A stretch of 34,205 nucleotides of DNA from the NCBI GenBank assembly GCA_937892275.1, contig CALAVG010000064.1:1-34205 (forward strand), given 5' to 3'. The notes beneath the pieces are model-generated. The model did not search any database, was not told the origin of the DNA, and saw nothing but the letters and a program-made list of their open reading frames with translations. The DNA comes from an uncultured Methanomicrobiales archaeon. Its GTDB lineage: Archaea > Thermoplasmatota > Thermoplasmata > Methanomassiliicoccales > Methanomethylophilaceae. This document shows, piece by piece, positions 23,621 through 30,994 of this stretch (the first letter of the stretch is position 1; the number at the start of each line of letters is the position of its first letter). The position numbers and the translations under genes were made by a program.

Positions 23621-24271
23621 CTACTTATCATCGTCGGGTACCCTGTAGGATTCGCAGATCTTCTGTATGGATTTCCTGAATACCCAGTCGTCCATCCTTC
23701 CGGACTCGAGAACTGCCATCGACCTCTCCGGGAACTTGATGTAGCAGAAGGAGAACGCCCATGCCGCGCCCATCTTGTAGTAATATCCTTCATGGCGGTA
23801 CGAAGCGATATCCTCCAGCAGGTCATCCACATGATTCTCGTCGATGAAATGGTCCATACGGAAGATCAACGAGACCCTCATGCGGTACTCGTCGCCGGAA
23901 TTCATCAGATCGGCGAAGTAACCGTAGACCTTCTCGGAATCCTTCTTCTGGAACTTCCATGCTGAGCAGAATGAATCGCATGTGGACCAATTGTCTATGA
24001 TGCCTAGGAACCCTTCAGTATACTCGATCCGTCTTTCGGCATCCATGGGGGCAGTGGCTATGACGAATCCGCAGAGCATCTCCTCCTCGAAGATCTCTGG
24101 CTCATCTCTAAGGAACGACTCCCAATCGTCCTTGATGATCCTCTTGGCAAGGGCCCTGATCTTCGGGACCCTCACGCCCATGATCCCTTCCTTCCCGGGT
24201 ATCAGCTTGGACGAGAACTCGGCGTACTCGGGCTCGGCCTCATCCTTCAGGATCCTGCGGTGATCGATCAA
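23621..24271 (-). CDS. DNA alkylation repair protein, AlkD family
   Basis: A 216-residue HEAT-like repeat protein that in AlkD excises N3- and N7-alkylated purines. Family features: GVRVPKIRALAKRI, a conserved IDNWSTCDSFCSAW motif (AlkD has NW.x.D in the cleft), YYKMGAAWAFSFCYIKFPE and the C-terminal FRKSIQKICESYR. It starts with TTG at 24271, overlapping the end of ogt by 32 nt, because an in-frame stop lies just upstream and no ATG is available near the expected N-terminus. Its stop is TAG (23621-23623), the only amber stop among the genes here, followed after 13 codons by an in-frame TGA (23579-23581). With ogt it forms an alkylation-repair operon. Confidence 0.9.
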   Translation of the reverse strand: MIDHRRILKDEAEPEYAEFSSKLIPGKEGIMGVRVPKIRALAKRIIKDDWESFLRDEPEIFEEEMLCGFVIATAPMDAERRIEYTEGFLGIIDNWSTCDSFCSAWKFQKKDSEKVYGYFADLMNSGDEYRMRVSLIFRMDHFIDENHVDDLLEDIASYRHEGYYYKMGAAWAFSFCYIKFPERSMAVLESGRMDDWVFRKSIQKICESYRVPDDDK

Positions 24272-24740
24272 GTTCCACTCCCTCCAGATTCAGGAGCTTC
24301 TTCTTGATGGTCACACCGCCGCTGTAGTTCCCGTATCCTCCTGAGGAAGGTATCACGCGGTGGCACGGCACCAGTATCGGCAACGGGTTGTCCCTGCACG
24401 CGAATCCGACAGCACGCATGGAGTTCGGATACCCTATCGCCTCTGCGATCTCCTTGTAGGTACGTACCTCTCCGTAAGGGATCCTGTTGAGCTCCTCCAT
24501 GACCCTCGACCTGAAATCGGAACCGTCGTAGCGGAGGTCGAGGTCGAAGTCCATCCTCTTCCCCGAGAGATATTCGTTGATCTGCCTGGCGGCCTCCTTC
24601 AATGCGGGAGTCTCGCATTGATCCATCGGGGGAAGGTTCGAGCATGGAAGGTATACTCCTGTAATCATGCCCTCGCCATCCTCGGTGATGCTGACCGTGC
24701 CCAGAAGGGTGAAGAAGGAAGCGATGCATGATCCGCGCAT
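24240..24740 (-). CDS. ogt: Methylated-DNA--protein cysteine methyltransferase
   Basis: A 166-residue suicide enzyme that moves the alkyl group from O6-alkylguanine to its own cysteine. The C-terminal domain has RIPYGEVRTYKEIAEAIGYP, the DNA-binding helix AVGFACRDNPLPI and the active-site VPCHRVIPSSG, followed by GYGNYSGG; the Cys is present. The N-terminal ~75 residues are the usual ribonuclease-like domain. The ATG at 24740 is chosen because CTTAAAAAG at 24761-24770 (minus strand) is about 26 nt upstream; the frame continues upstream to 24800 but that would lie across the promoter. It overlaps alkD, and it is divergent from rubrerythrin. Confidence 0.95.
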   Translation of the reverse strand: MRGSCIASFFTLLGTVSITEDGEGMITGVYLPCSNLPPMDQCETPALKEAARQINEYLSGKRMDFDLDLRYDGSDFRSRVMEELNRIPYGEVRTYKEIAEAIGYPNSMRAVGFACRDNPLPILVPCHRVIPSSGGYGNYSGGVTIKKKLLNLEGVELDRSPQDPEG

Positions 24741-24760
24741 ATTGCAGTCATTAACGTGAT

Positions 24761-24770
24761 TCTTTTTAAG
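24761..24770 (-). promoter_or_regulatory. TATA box of the ogt-alkD operon
   Basis: ACTTAAAAAG as transcribed, centred about 26 nt from the ATG at 24740. Confidence 0.5.
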
Positions 24771-24780
24771 TATGCCTAAG

Positions 24781-24799
24781 TGCCAGAGCATTCCTGGCA
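24781..24799. promoter_or_regulatory. Inverted repeat between divergent ogt and rubrerythrin promoters
   Basis: TGCCAG (24781-24786) and CTGGCA (24794-24799) are perfect inverted copies with 7 bases between. They sit between the ogt TATA box (24761-24770) and the rubrerythrin TATA box (24804-24810), a natural operator position for both promoters. The binding factor is unknown. Confidence 0.4.
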
Positions 24800-24803
24800 A
24801 GGC

Positions 24804-24810
24804 TTTTTAT
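24804..24810 (+). promoter_or_regulatory. TATA box for rubrerythrin
   Basis: TTTTTAT would start transcription near 24833, giving a short leader that contains GAGGT (24835-24839), 6 nt before the ATG at 24846. This is one of the clearer leadered genes in the window. Confidence 0.5.
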
Positions 24811-24845
24811 CCTAATCACTCTTAGTACGAATCCGAGGTTACACC

Positions 24846-25385
24846 ATGGAACTAAAAGGATCCAAGACAGAGCAGAACCTGATGGCCGCATTCGCCGGCG
24901 AGAGTCAGGCGAGGAACAAGTACACCTACTTCGCATCCAAGGCCAAGAAGGAAGGCTACGAGCAGATCGCAGACATCTTTCTCGAGACAGCCGAGAACGA
25001 GAAGGAGCACGCCAAGATCTGGTTCAAAGAGCTCCACGGAGGAAAGGTCCCCAAGACGGTCGAGAACCTGAAGGACGCCGCAGAGGGAGAGAACTACGAG
25101 CACACCACCATGTACAAGGAGTTCGCCGAGACTGCAAAGGCAGAGGGATTCGACCAGATCGCCAAGCTCTTCGAGATGGTCGGCGGAATCGAGAAGCACC
25201 ACGAAGAGAGATACCTCGCACTTCTCAAGAACATCGAGGAAGGAATCGTCTTCAAGAAGGACAAGGTCGTCATGTGGAAATGCCGCAACTGCGGATACAT
25301 CCACGTCGGAGAGGAGGCCCCCGCCGTCTGTCCCGTATGTAAGCACGCCCAGTCGTTCTTCGAAGTAAGAGCCACCAATTGGTGA
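24846..25385 (+). CDS. rbr: Rubrerythrin
   Basis: A 179-residue non-haem iron protein that reduces hydrogen peroxide in anaerobes. The diiron four-helix bundle has AFAGESQARNKYTYFASKA, LETAENEKEHAKIWF and VGGIEKHHEERY, with the Glu and His ligands present. The C-terminal rubredoxin-type domain has CRNCGYIHVG and CPVCKH, four iron-binding Cys. Full family length. It stands alone with its own promoter, GAGGT ribosome-binding site and terminator, and is divergent from the ogt-alkD repair operon, so the region groups oxidative and alkylation stress functions. Confidence 0.97.
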   Translation: MELKGSKTEQNLMAAFAGESQARNKYTYFASKAKKEGYEQIADIFLETAENEKEHAKIWFKELHGGKVPKTVENLKDAAEGENYEHTTMYKEFAETAKAEGFDQIAKLFEMVGGIEKHHEERYLALLKNIEEGIVFKKDKVVMWKCRNCGYIHVGEEAPAVCPVCKHAQSFFEVRATNW

Positions 25386-25400
25386 TTATAAACATTCAAC

Positions 25401-25436
25401 CCTCCGGCTTCACGGTCGGAGGTCATTCTTTTTCTT
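25401..25436 (+). terminator. Rubrerythrin terminator
   Basis: CCTCCG (25401-25406) and CGGAGG (25417-25422) pair around a 10-nt loop, followed by the pyrimidine-rich TCATTCTTTTTCTTT. Confidence 0.65.
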
Positions 25437-25457
25437 TCAGAATTCAAATAGGATAAG

Positions 25458-25475
25458 TCCCCGGTCTCCCGGGGA
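25458..25475 (-). terminator. Hairpin downstream of the termination-factor gene
   Basis: TCCCCGG (25458-25464) and CCGGGGA (25469-25475) form a perfect 7-bp stem with a TCTC/GAGA loop, 9 nt beyond the stop of the gene ending at 25484. It probably ends that minus-strand message. Confidence 0.5.
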
Positions 25476-25483
25476 AAGGAATT

Positions 25484-27388
25484 TCATTTGAGCCTTATGG
25501 TCTCGAGGTTCTGAGGGGCCTTCGTCTCGATTCCGAACTTCTTATAGATCGATGATGCGAAGTCCGTACACTTCTTGTCCTCGCCGTGACCGATGATGAT
25601 CTTGTTCGGCTTGGGCTCGAGTGACGAGATGTACCTCATGAGCTGCTTCCTGTCGGAGTGTCCGGAGAATCCTTCCACCGTGACCCTCTGCATCTTGATC
25701 TGGAGCTCGATCGGCTTTCCTTTCATGCTCAGCGTGATCTCGCTGCGTCCTCTCTGAATCGTCCTTCCGATGGATCCCTCGGACTGGTATCCCACGAAGA
25801 GCAGCCAGTTGTTCGGATCGTCGGCCCACTCGCGGAAGTACTCCATGACAGGTCCTCCCGACATCATACCGGATGTTGCGAGCACGATGCACGGGTCGGG
25901 CGAGTGGCAGATCTCCTCCCTCATGTTCGCTGTCTCGACCCTCTTGAAGATGGGTGACAGGAACGGGTTCTCATTCTGCTGGAAGATCTGTGTCCTCAGA
26001 GAGCTGTTGAGGTACTCGGGGTATGCGGTGTGGATGGCCGTTGCCTCCCAGATCATACCGTCGAGGTACACGGGGCACTTGGGAATCTTTCCGAGGCGCA
26101 TCTGCTCCTCGATAACAAGCATGACCTCCTGCGACCTTCCCACTGCGAAGACGGGGATCAGGACCTTTCCGCCCTTGGATGTGGCCTGCTGCAGGAAGTT
26201 GCCCATCTCATCGGATGCCTCCGCCCTTGTGGGTGTGACATCGTTGTGTCCTCCATATGTGGATTCTATGACAAGTGTCTCCAGTCTGGGGAACCTGTTG
26301 TTTGCGGGGTTGAAAAGCCAGGTCTTCTCGTACTTGGTGTCCCCTGAGAATGCGACGTTGTGGAGACCGTCGCCGATGTGGAAGTGCGCTATTGCGGATC
26401 CGAGGATATGCCCGGCGTTGTGGAAAGTGAGCCTGACATCGGGTGCGATGTCCGTGGTCTCGTTGTACTTGAGCGGGATCGTGTGCAGGATCTCCTGCCT
26501 CACATGGGATGCGTCGTACGGCGTCTTCTTGTCCTCGCCGAATCCCAACTTGATATTGTCCAGCTGGAGCAGGGCCATGAGATCCCTGGTGGGCGGTGTG
26601 CAGTACACGGGCCCCTTGTAACCGTACTTGAACAATGCTGGAAGTGTTCCGCAGTGGTCCAGGTGGGCGTGCGTGATGACGACCGCGTCGATATCCGACA
26701 GAGGCTGTGCCTCGGGGATTGCGAAATAAGGAGTGGCATCGGACGACGGATCGAGTCCGCAGTCGATGAGGATCTTGGATTCCCTTGTGGTCAGCAGCGA
26801 AGCGGACCTTCCGACCTGCCTGAAACCTCCCATAGCGGTCATCCTGACCCACTGCTCTCCTTCGAGCTTTGGCCTGGCGATCCTTCTTGCCACGTACTTC
26901 AGCATATCCTGCCTCTCGTCATGGTTGGAACGTAGATATCCCCTGACATCCGAAACCGTCTTAGATGGGATTGGGGGAGCTCTCATGACCTTGATGTTCC
27001 ATCCAGTCTCCTTCCTCAGCTCCGTGAGACGCTGTCCCTCCTTACCGACGACCTCGCTTGGGTTAATGGCTTCGACGATCGCCTCTCCCGTCTCTGCGAC
27101 GAAGTTGATGTCGAATATCTCCGCCTTCTCGGGGATCATGCACCTGATCTGCTCCTCCACCTTGTTCGGATCCTCCAGTGTGGAGGGATCGGGTCTGATG
27201 TCGACCCTGCGGTGGATGCTCTGAGCGATCGTCCTTGCAAGACTGTCATCTGCAGAGAACTTCTCGTACTCGTCCGTGTAAACTACCACGACGGGGCCCT
27301 CGAAGTTGATCGAGGTGATCCTCATGTCAGATGGTACCAGCCTCTTGACCTCTGCGGTAAGAGTTTCGAATAGCTTGTCTACGTTCAT
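25484..27388 (-). CDS. fttA: KH/beta-CASP nuclease, archaeal transcription termination factor
   Basis: A 634-residue homologue of eukaryotic CPSF73, known as aCPSF1 or FttA, which cuts nascent RNA at U-rich 3' ends and terminates archaeal transcription. Order of parts: an N-terminal aCPSF-specific region and KH-like domains (to about 175; the GxxG-like GKEGQR at about 115-120 fits a KH loop), then a metallo-beta-lactamase core with THAHLDHCG (His240-His245), the VIESTYGG motif, and a beta-CASP insert containing SEGSIGRTIQRG, VEGFSGHSD and IIGHGE near the end. All metal ligands I can place are present. TATA-like TTATAAACC at 27412-27420 (minus strand) gives it its own promoter 67 bp after psmB. 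Confidence 0.95.
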   Translation of the reverse strand: MNVDKLFETLTAEVKRLVPSDMRITSINFEGPVVVVYTDEYEKFSADDSLARTIAQSIHRRVDIRPDPSTLEDPNKVEEQIRCMIPEKAEIFDINFVAETGEAIVEAINPSEVVGKEGQRLTELRKETGWNIKVMRAPPIPSKTVSDVRGYLRSNHDERQDMLKYVARRIARPKLEGEQWVRMTAMGGFRQVGRSASLLTTRESKILIDCGLDPSSDATPYFAIPEAQPLSDIDAVVITHAHLDHCGTLPALFKYGYKGPVYCTPPTRDLMALLQLDNIKLGFGEDKKTPYDASHVRQEILHTIPLKYNETTDIAPDVRLTFHNAGHILGSAIAHFHIGDGLHNVAFSGDTKYEKTWLFNPANNRFPRLETLVIESTYGGHNDVTPTRAEASDEMGNFLQQATSKGGKVLIPVFAVGRSQEVMLVIEEQMRLGKIPKCPVYLDGMIWEATAIHTAYPEYLNSSLRTQIFQQNENPFLSPIFKRVETANMREEICHSPDPCIVLATSGMMSGGPVMEYFREWADDPNNWLLFVGYQSEGSIGRTIQRGRSEITLSMKGKPIELQIKMQRVTVEGFSGHSDRKQLMRYISSLEPKPNKIIIGHGEDKKCTDFASSIYKKFGIETKAPQNLETIRLK

Positions 27389-27411
27389 TTCAAATCCAGC
27401 TTTGAAAATTT

Positions 27412-27420
27412 ATGGTTTAT
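27412..27420 (-). promoter_or_regulatory. TATA box for fttA
   Basis: TTATAAACC as transcribed, centred about 28 nt from the ATG at 27388, in the short interval after psmB. Confidence 0.45.
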
Positions 27421-27455
27421 AAGGGGAAGAAGTTTGATGAATGTGAATCCAGGGC

Positions 27456-28088
27456 TCAGTTCGGATACTTGAATCCGAGCTTGGCGCATCTTGAGACAAT
27501 CTCCTCGTTGGGGATGTCCTCGTATCCATCTGGACCGACGTATGCGATGAGGAATCCGTCACCGGAGTAGTTGTCCCTCCTCCTGGAGGAGTTGAGTGCT
27601 GTGATCGCACAGTCGATTCCCTCGTCCTTGGTCATGCCGGGCTTGTACTTTGCCTCGAGTGCTCCCAGGGCGAAGACGGATCCGGATCCGGACGATGTAT
27701 AGTTGTCCTCGAGGACACCTCCTGCCATGTCGACGCTGAAGATGTGTCCACCGGTGGCATCGTATCCGCCGACGAGGGGTGCTACATAGAATCCCTGGCG
27801 GAGGATGTTACCGATCATGACAGCGGCTGTCTGAACGGACATGGGTGCTCCCTTCTTCATCCTGTATATGGAGATCTCGCTCTGAAGGTAACGGACCAGC
27901 AGCTGTGCGTCTCCGACTCCTCCTGCGATAGTCATTCCAAGATTATCCGCGATGGGGAACAGCTTCTGGGTGTGGTTATCCGCAATGAGATTTCCCATAG
28001 TTGCCCTCTGGTCGGTAGCCAGAATGACTCCATCCTTGAGTTTGAGTCCGATTGTCGTTGTACCGGTCTTAAGAGTATCCTCAGTCAT
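27456..28088 (-). CDS. psmB: Proteasome beta subunit precursor
   Basis: The catalytic subunit of the archaeal 20S proteasome, 210 residues with a nine-residue propeptide: MTEDTLKTG is followed by the mature TTTIGLKLKDG, whose first Thr is the nucleophile. Lys (ATDQR strand region and KLF), SGSGS and the GGxDxxG-like VGGYDATGG are as in the family. The alpha subunit and the PAN ATPase are not in this window. The ATG at 28088 gives the expected short propeptide and has GGGAG 7 nt upstream; the frame stays open upstream, but that sequence is not proteasome-like. It is divergent from the radical SAM gene and upstream of fttA. Confidence 0.96.
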   Translation of the reverse strand: MTEDTLKTGTTTIGLKLKDGVILATDQRATMGNLIADNHTQKLFPIADNLGMTIAGGVGDAQLLVRYLQSEISIYRMKKGAPMSVQTAAVMIGNILRQGFYVAPLVGGYDATGGHIFSVDMAGGVLEDNYTSSGSGSVFALGALEAKYKPGMTKDEGIDCAITALNSSRRRDNYSGDGFLIAYVGPDGYEDIPNEEIVSRCAKLGFKYPN

Positions 28089-28150
28089 AGTTAATCTCCC
28101 AGTTGATGAGAAAAGACACAACTCATGCTGTGCTTGGAATCTCATTAAAC

Positions 28151-28162
28151 GCCCGAGATATA
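28151..28162 (+). promoter_or_regulatory. TATA box for the radical SAM gene
   Basis: GATATATAATAC would start transcription near 28183, after the first in-frame ATG at 28176; this favours the ATG at 28218. Confidence 0.45.
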
Positions 28163-28217
28163 TAATACTAAGGTCATGACTTGCGTAACGGTCGGAAACG
28201 ATCTGAACGGGTATAGG

Positions 28218-29231
28218 ATGACTGACGATTTTGATGAGAGATTCGTGTCCATCATGGAGAGATGCAGACAGAGGTTGCCCGTCTCGAAGGATGACCGCAG
28301 ATACCTGCTGTCCTTCCCGGAAAACTCGCCCGAGGGCATCGAGACCGTGCATACTGCCGAATCGTTGGCCAGATCGCTAACCGACGGTATCGGGGAGATC
28401 GGCGTGCAGATCGGAGTCATCGTCGGCCCCTGCTACGCGGACTGCGGGTTCTGCAACTTCGCATACTCCACCACCGATGTGGAGGACTTCACGATGGGGG
28501 ACGAGGAACTCACGAGATATCTGAGATCCGTGACATCAGACGGTCTGGTGTCCACCGTATCCCTGATGACCATCCACAACTTCGACATCGACGACTATCT
28601 GCACATAGTGGAGACCGCCAGGTCCGTTCTACCCGAGGATGTCGGGATCTGTTCCAACACCGGTGACCTGGAGGCACATGAGGCCAGGGAACTGGCGAAG
28701 GCGGGAGTCACCACAGCCTATCACGCACTCCGTCTCGGAGAGAGCATAGACAACCGTCTGGAACCGATCGGACGCGACGATACCGTGAGGAATCTCATCG
28801 ATGCCGGGATCAAGGTCGCGGCAGGCGTGGAACCGATAGGTCCGGAACATTCCGTGGACGAGATCTGCTGCTCGTTCGAGCATTCGATGGATATCGGATG
28901 CTGGTGCTGCTCCGCATCGGCAAGGGTGCCTGTTGAGGGAACGAGACTGTTCGATGCAGGCTCTATCTCCGATATGAGACTCCGTCAGATAAGATCGACA
29001 CTGATGCTCTCTTCAACAGACCGCAGGGATACCGTACTGGGCTTCTACGGAGGATTCTACGGTGGCATGAACAGATTCTATGGGGAATATTCTAACAGCC
29101 CCAAGGACAGGGAGGAACTGTCCGAGAAAGGGATGAACCACACCGTGCGCTGGGCGTTGGAGAGTCTGAAGAAAGAAGGATACGGAAAAGTGAGGAGAGC
29201 GGACGGAACGACCATCCCGCTGCCTCTGTGA
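28218..29231 (+). CDS. BioB/HydE-like radical SAM enzyme of unknown substrate
   Basis: A 337-residue radical SAM protein. The iron-sulfur ligands are in GPCYADCGFCNFAY (CxxxCxxC), early in the chain as in the biotin synthase/HydE/HmdB group. Later parts also fit that group: NFDIDDYLHIVETARSVLP, the EARELAKAGVTTAYHAL strand, and IDAGIKVAAGVEPIGPEHS before a helix. Extra Cys residues (CC in EICCSFEHS, CWCC further on) could hold a second cluster, but the spacing is not one I recognise. It is convergent with arcS with no base between stop codons. An ATG at 28176 would add 14 residues but precedes the predicted transcription start. The substrate is unknown; a tRNA, cofactor or sulfur-insertion reaction are all possible. 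Confidence 0.8.
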   Translation: MTDDFDERFVSIMERCRQRLPVSKDDRRYLLSFPENSPEGIETVHTAESLARSLTDGIGEIGVQIGVIVGPCYADCGFCNFAYSTTDVEDFTMGDEELTRYLRSVTSDGLVSTVSLMTIHNFDIDDYLHIVETARSVLPEDVGICSNTGDLEAHEARELAKAGVTTAYHALRLGESIDNRLEPIGRDDTVRNLIDAGIKVAAGVEPIGPEHSVDEICCSFEHSMDIGCWCCSASARVPVEGTRLFDAGSISDMRLRQIRSTLMLSSTDRRDTVLGFYGGFYGGMNRFYGEYSNSPKDREELSEKGMNHTVRWALESLKKEGYGKVRRADGTTIPLPL

Positions 29232-30917
29232 TCAGTTCACCTTGTGCCTCGTCTTGACTGCGATGCCCCTCTTGAGGTCCATCATCTCCCTTCCGCACAT
29301 CATAGCGACACCGACGACACGGACCTTTCCATTGCAAACCGCTATCGCCTCGTCACCGACATGGATGCTCGGATTCGCCTTCACGACACCGACGGCGAAC
29401 AGGTTGCCCTTGATCTCGAAATCCATGATCTCGATCGTGGGATATCCCCCGTCGGCCAGGATCTGTGCTCCCTCCACCGTCAGGGATATGCCTCCCCTCT
29501 CGGGAGTGAACATCCCCAGCTGTATCTTCTTGTGGTCCGTATCCTCGCGGAAGAGCTTGAAGTAGGGGAACTTCCCGATGGCGTATGTGTTCCCGTCCAT
29601 CAGCAGTTCTGTGGCCTTCTCCCCGAACTGGAATCTGAGCATGTTCCTCATCTGCTCGTTGCGGTCGATGAGATAGTCGACGGCCTCCATACCCTTGGTA
29701 GCCTCCCTAAGGGCCTTGTCAAGATTCTGTATCGATGCTGGCGATGTGCTGTCCCCTACGACGGTGCACGTCATGTCCGCCAGTCCTTCGACCAGTTCGT
29801 AGTCCTCTCCGAGGTGGCAGACTATGCTGTCCCAACCCTGATCGATAATGGAACCCACCATCTCGCGGATCATCGCCTTCTCCTCGGGCTTCCACTCTCC
29901 TGTGACAGGTATGTCGTATGAGTTTGCAGGATAGAAGGCATCCAATTCCCTGGGAACGACACCGAGGGGAGATGTCACGATGAGTTCCTGGACCAGCGTA
30001 TCGTGCGGTGCCGTGTGGATGGCCGATGAGAACGCCTTGTGCGACTTGGATATGTGATAGGGCTTCTTCGCAGAGCAGGGGAGCAGGAGCAAGACCCTCT
30101 TGTGAGAGGGCTTCCTGTATTCCGCTATGCGTGCCTTGTAACTCTGGATGTCGGGCCTCCTGAGAGACTGTGTGGTGTTGCAGCTGAACCTGCAGCCGGT
30201 GAAGGAGCATGTCTCCTCGGCGTACTCATAGCCCTCCTTGTCGTAGATCCTGAGCAGAGCAACGGAAGTCGGTGTGGAAGGTGCCCTCTGATCTGCGAGC
30301 TCCCTGAGACGGTCGGTCTGGATGAAGATCCTGACCTTCTCCAGCTCCTCCTCCATCGCCTTCACGTTGTTCTCGGATTCATCCTGTCCGGTAACGATCT
30401 CAGCCTCGGGTATGAGCCTTATGCCGCTCACGCCAGTGGCCCTCGGCAATGCATCATCGAAGAGGTCCACGCCCATGTATGTGAGCAGTGCGACCATCGA
30501 AGGCTCCCCGAGTCCGGAGAGGTAGAGCAGTCTGTTGAATCCCGCTGCCCTCCTGAGCCTGATGATGCTGTCCACGATACGCCTGGGATCCTTCCTGAGC
30601 TCGTATGCGTTGGGAACGACAACTACCTCCACGGAATCGTCGAATTGGAGATTGTCCTGAACTGGAAGCCTCACTACGGCGATGCCGTCCGTGACCTGGA
30701 CTTCGGATGCCATTCCGGAATTCGATGTGGTCCTCAGACCCGATTCCATCAGGACCTCGGTACCCATCATGTGCAGTACCCTGTCGTTACCTCTGGTCTC
30801 GACCCATGCTACACCGTTGTCTGACGATCCGATCATCGCGGGGGTGTTCAGCTTGATCTCGTTCCTTGTGTACGTGCAGGTCCTGGCCCTCTGGGATCTA
30901 GAAAGGACATCCAACAT
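29232..30917 (-). CDS. arcS: Archaeosine synthase (ArcS)
   Basis: A 561-residue paralogue of archaeosine TGT that acts on preQ0-15 in tRNA; in current models it adds lysine, and a radical SAM partner then forms archaeosine. The diagnostic ArcS motif PCxxxKPYxxSxxH is present (PCSAKKPYHISKSH, mid-protein), with a degenerate TGT-like N-terminal half, a Cys-containing ETCSFTGCRFSC segment before it, a domain with SPLGVVPRELDAFYP, and a C-terminal PUA domain (KGNLFAVGVVKANPSIHVGD, then GIAVKTRH). The ATG has a TATA-like CTTTTTATAG at 30938-30947 (minus strand) at leaderless spacing. Together with tgtA at 8331 the window holds both TGT-fold enzymes of the pathway. Confidence 0.95.
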   Translation of the reverse strand: MLDVLSRSQRARTCTYTRNEIKLNTPAMIGSSDNGVAWVETRGNDRVLHMMGTEVLMESGLRTTSNSGMASEVQVTDGIAVVRLPVQDNLQFDDSVEVVVVPNAYELRKDPRRIVDSIIRLRRAAGFNRLLYLSGLGEPSMVALLTYMGVDLFDDALPRATGVSGIRLIPEAEIVTGQDESENNVKAMEEELEKVRIFIQTDRLRELADQRAPSTPTSVALLRIYDKEGYEYAEETCSFTGCRFSCNTTQSLRRPDIQSYKARIAEYRKPSHKRVLLLLPCSAKKPYHISKSHKAFSSAIHTAPHDTLVQELIVTSPLGVVPRELDAFYPANSYDIPVTGEWKPEEKAMIREMVGSIIDQGWDSIVCHLGEDYELVEGLADMTCTVVGDSTSPASIQNLDKALREATKGMEAVDYLIDRNEQMRNMLRFQFGEKATELLMDGNTYAIGKFPYFKLFREDTDHKKIQLGMFTPERGGISLTVEGAQILADGGYPTIEIMDFEIKGNLFAVGVVKANPSIHVGDEAIAVCNGKVRVVGVAMMCGREMMDLKRGIAVKTRHKVN

Positions 30918-30937
30918 GACGGGTGCCTATCGTTTCT

Positions 30938-30947
30938 ATCTATAAAA
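30938..30947 (-). promoter_or_regulatory. TATA box for arcS
   Basis: CTTTTTATAG as transcribed, centred about 26 nt from the arcS ATG at 30917, in the 77-bp divergent interval shared with pyrB. Confidence 0.5.
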
Positions 30948-30962
30948 AGAACGCAACAACAC

Positions 30963-30994
30963 GATTATTAACGCGTACGCGATAATCGATAATC
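30963..30994 (+). promoter_or_regulatory. pyrB promoter with palindrome and direct repeats at the start point
   Basis: GATTATTAAC (30963-30972) is a TATA-like element about 27 nt before the pyrB ATG. Between it and the ATG lie a perfect 10-bp palindrome CGCGTACGCG (30972-30981) and two tandem GATAATC copies (30981-30987, 30988-30994) that end at the start codon. This looks like an operator at the transcription start. Confidence 0.45.

Noticed and set aside
28089..28352. Upstream extension of the psmB frame
   Set aside because: It overlaps the divergent radical SAM gene and its promoter, and the ATG at 28088 yields the expected short propeptide before the catalytic Thr.
28218..29231. Direct assignment of the radical SAM gene as RaSEA or as pyrrolysine PylB
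   Set aside because: The cluster motif and surrounding blocks resemble BioB/HydE rather than either family; linkage to arcS alone is not enough.
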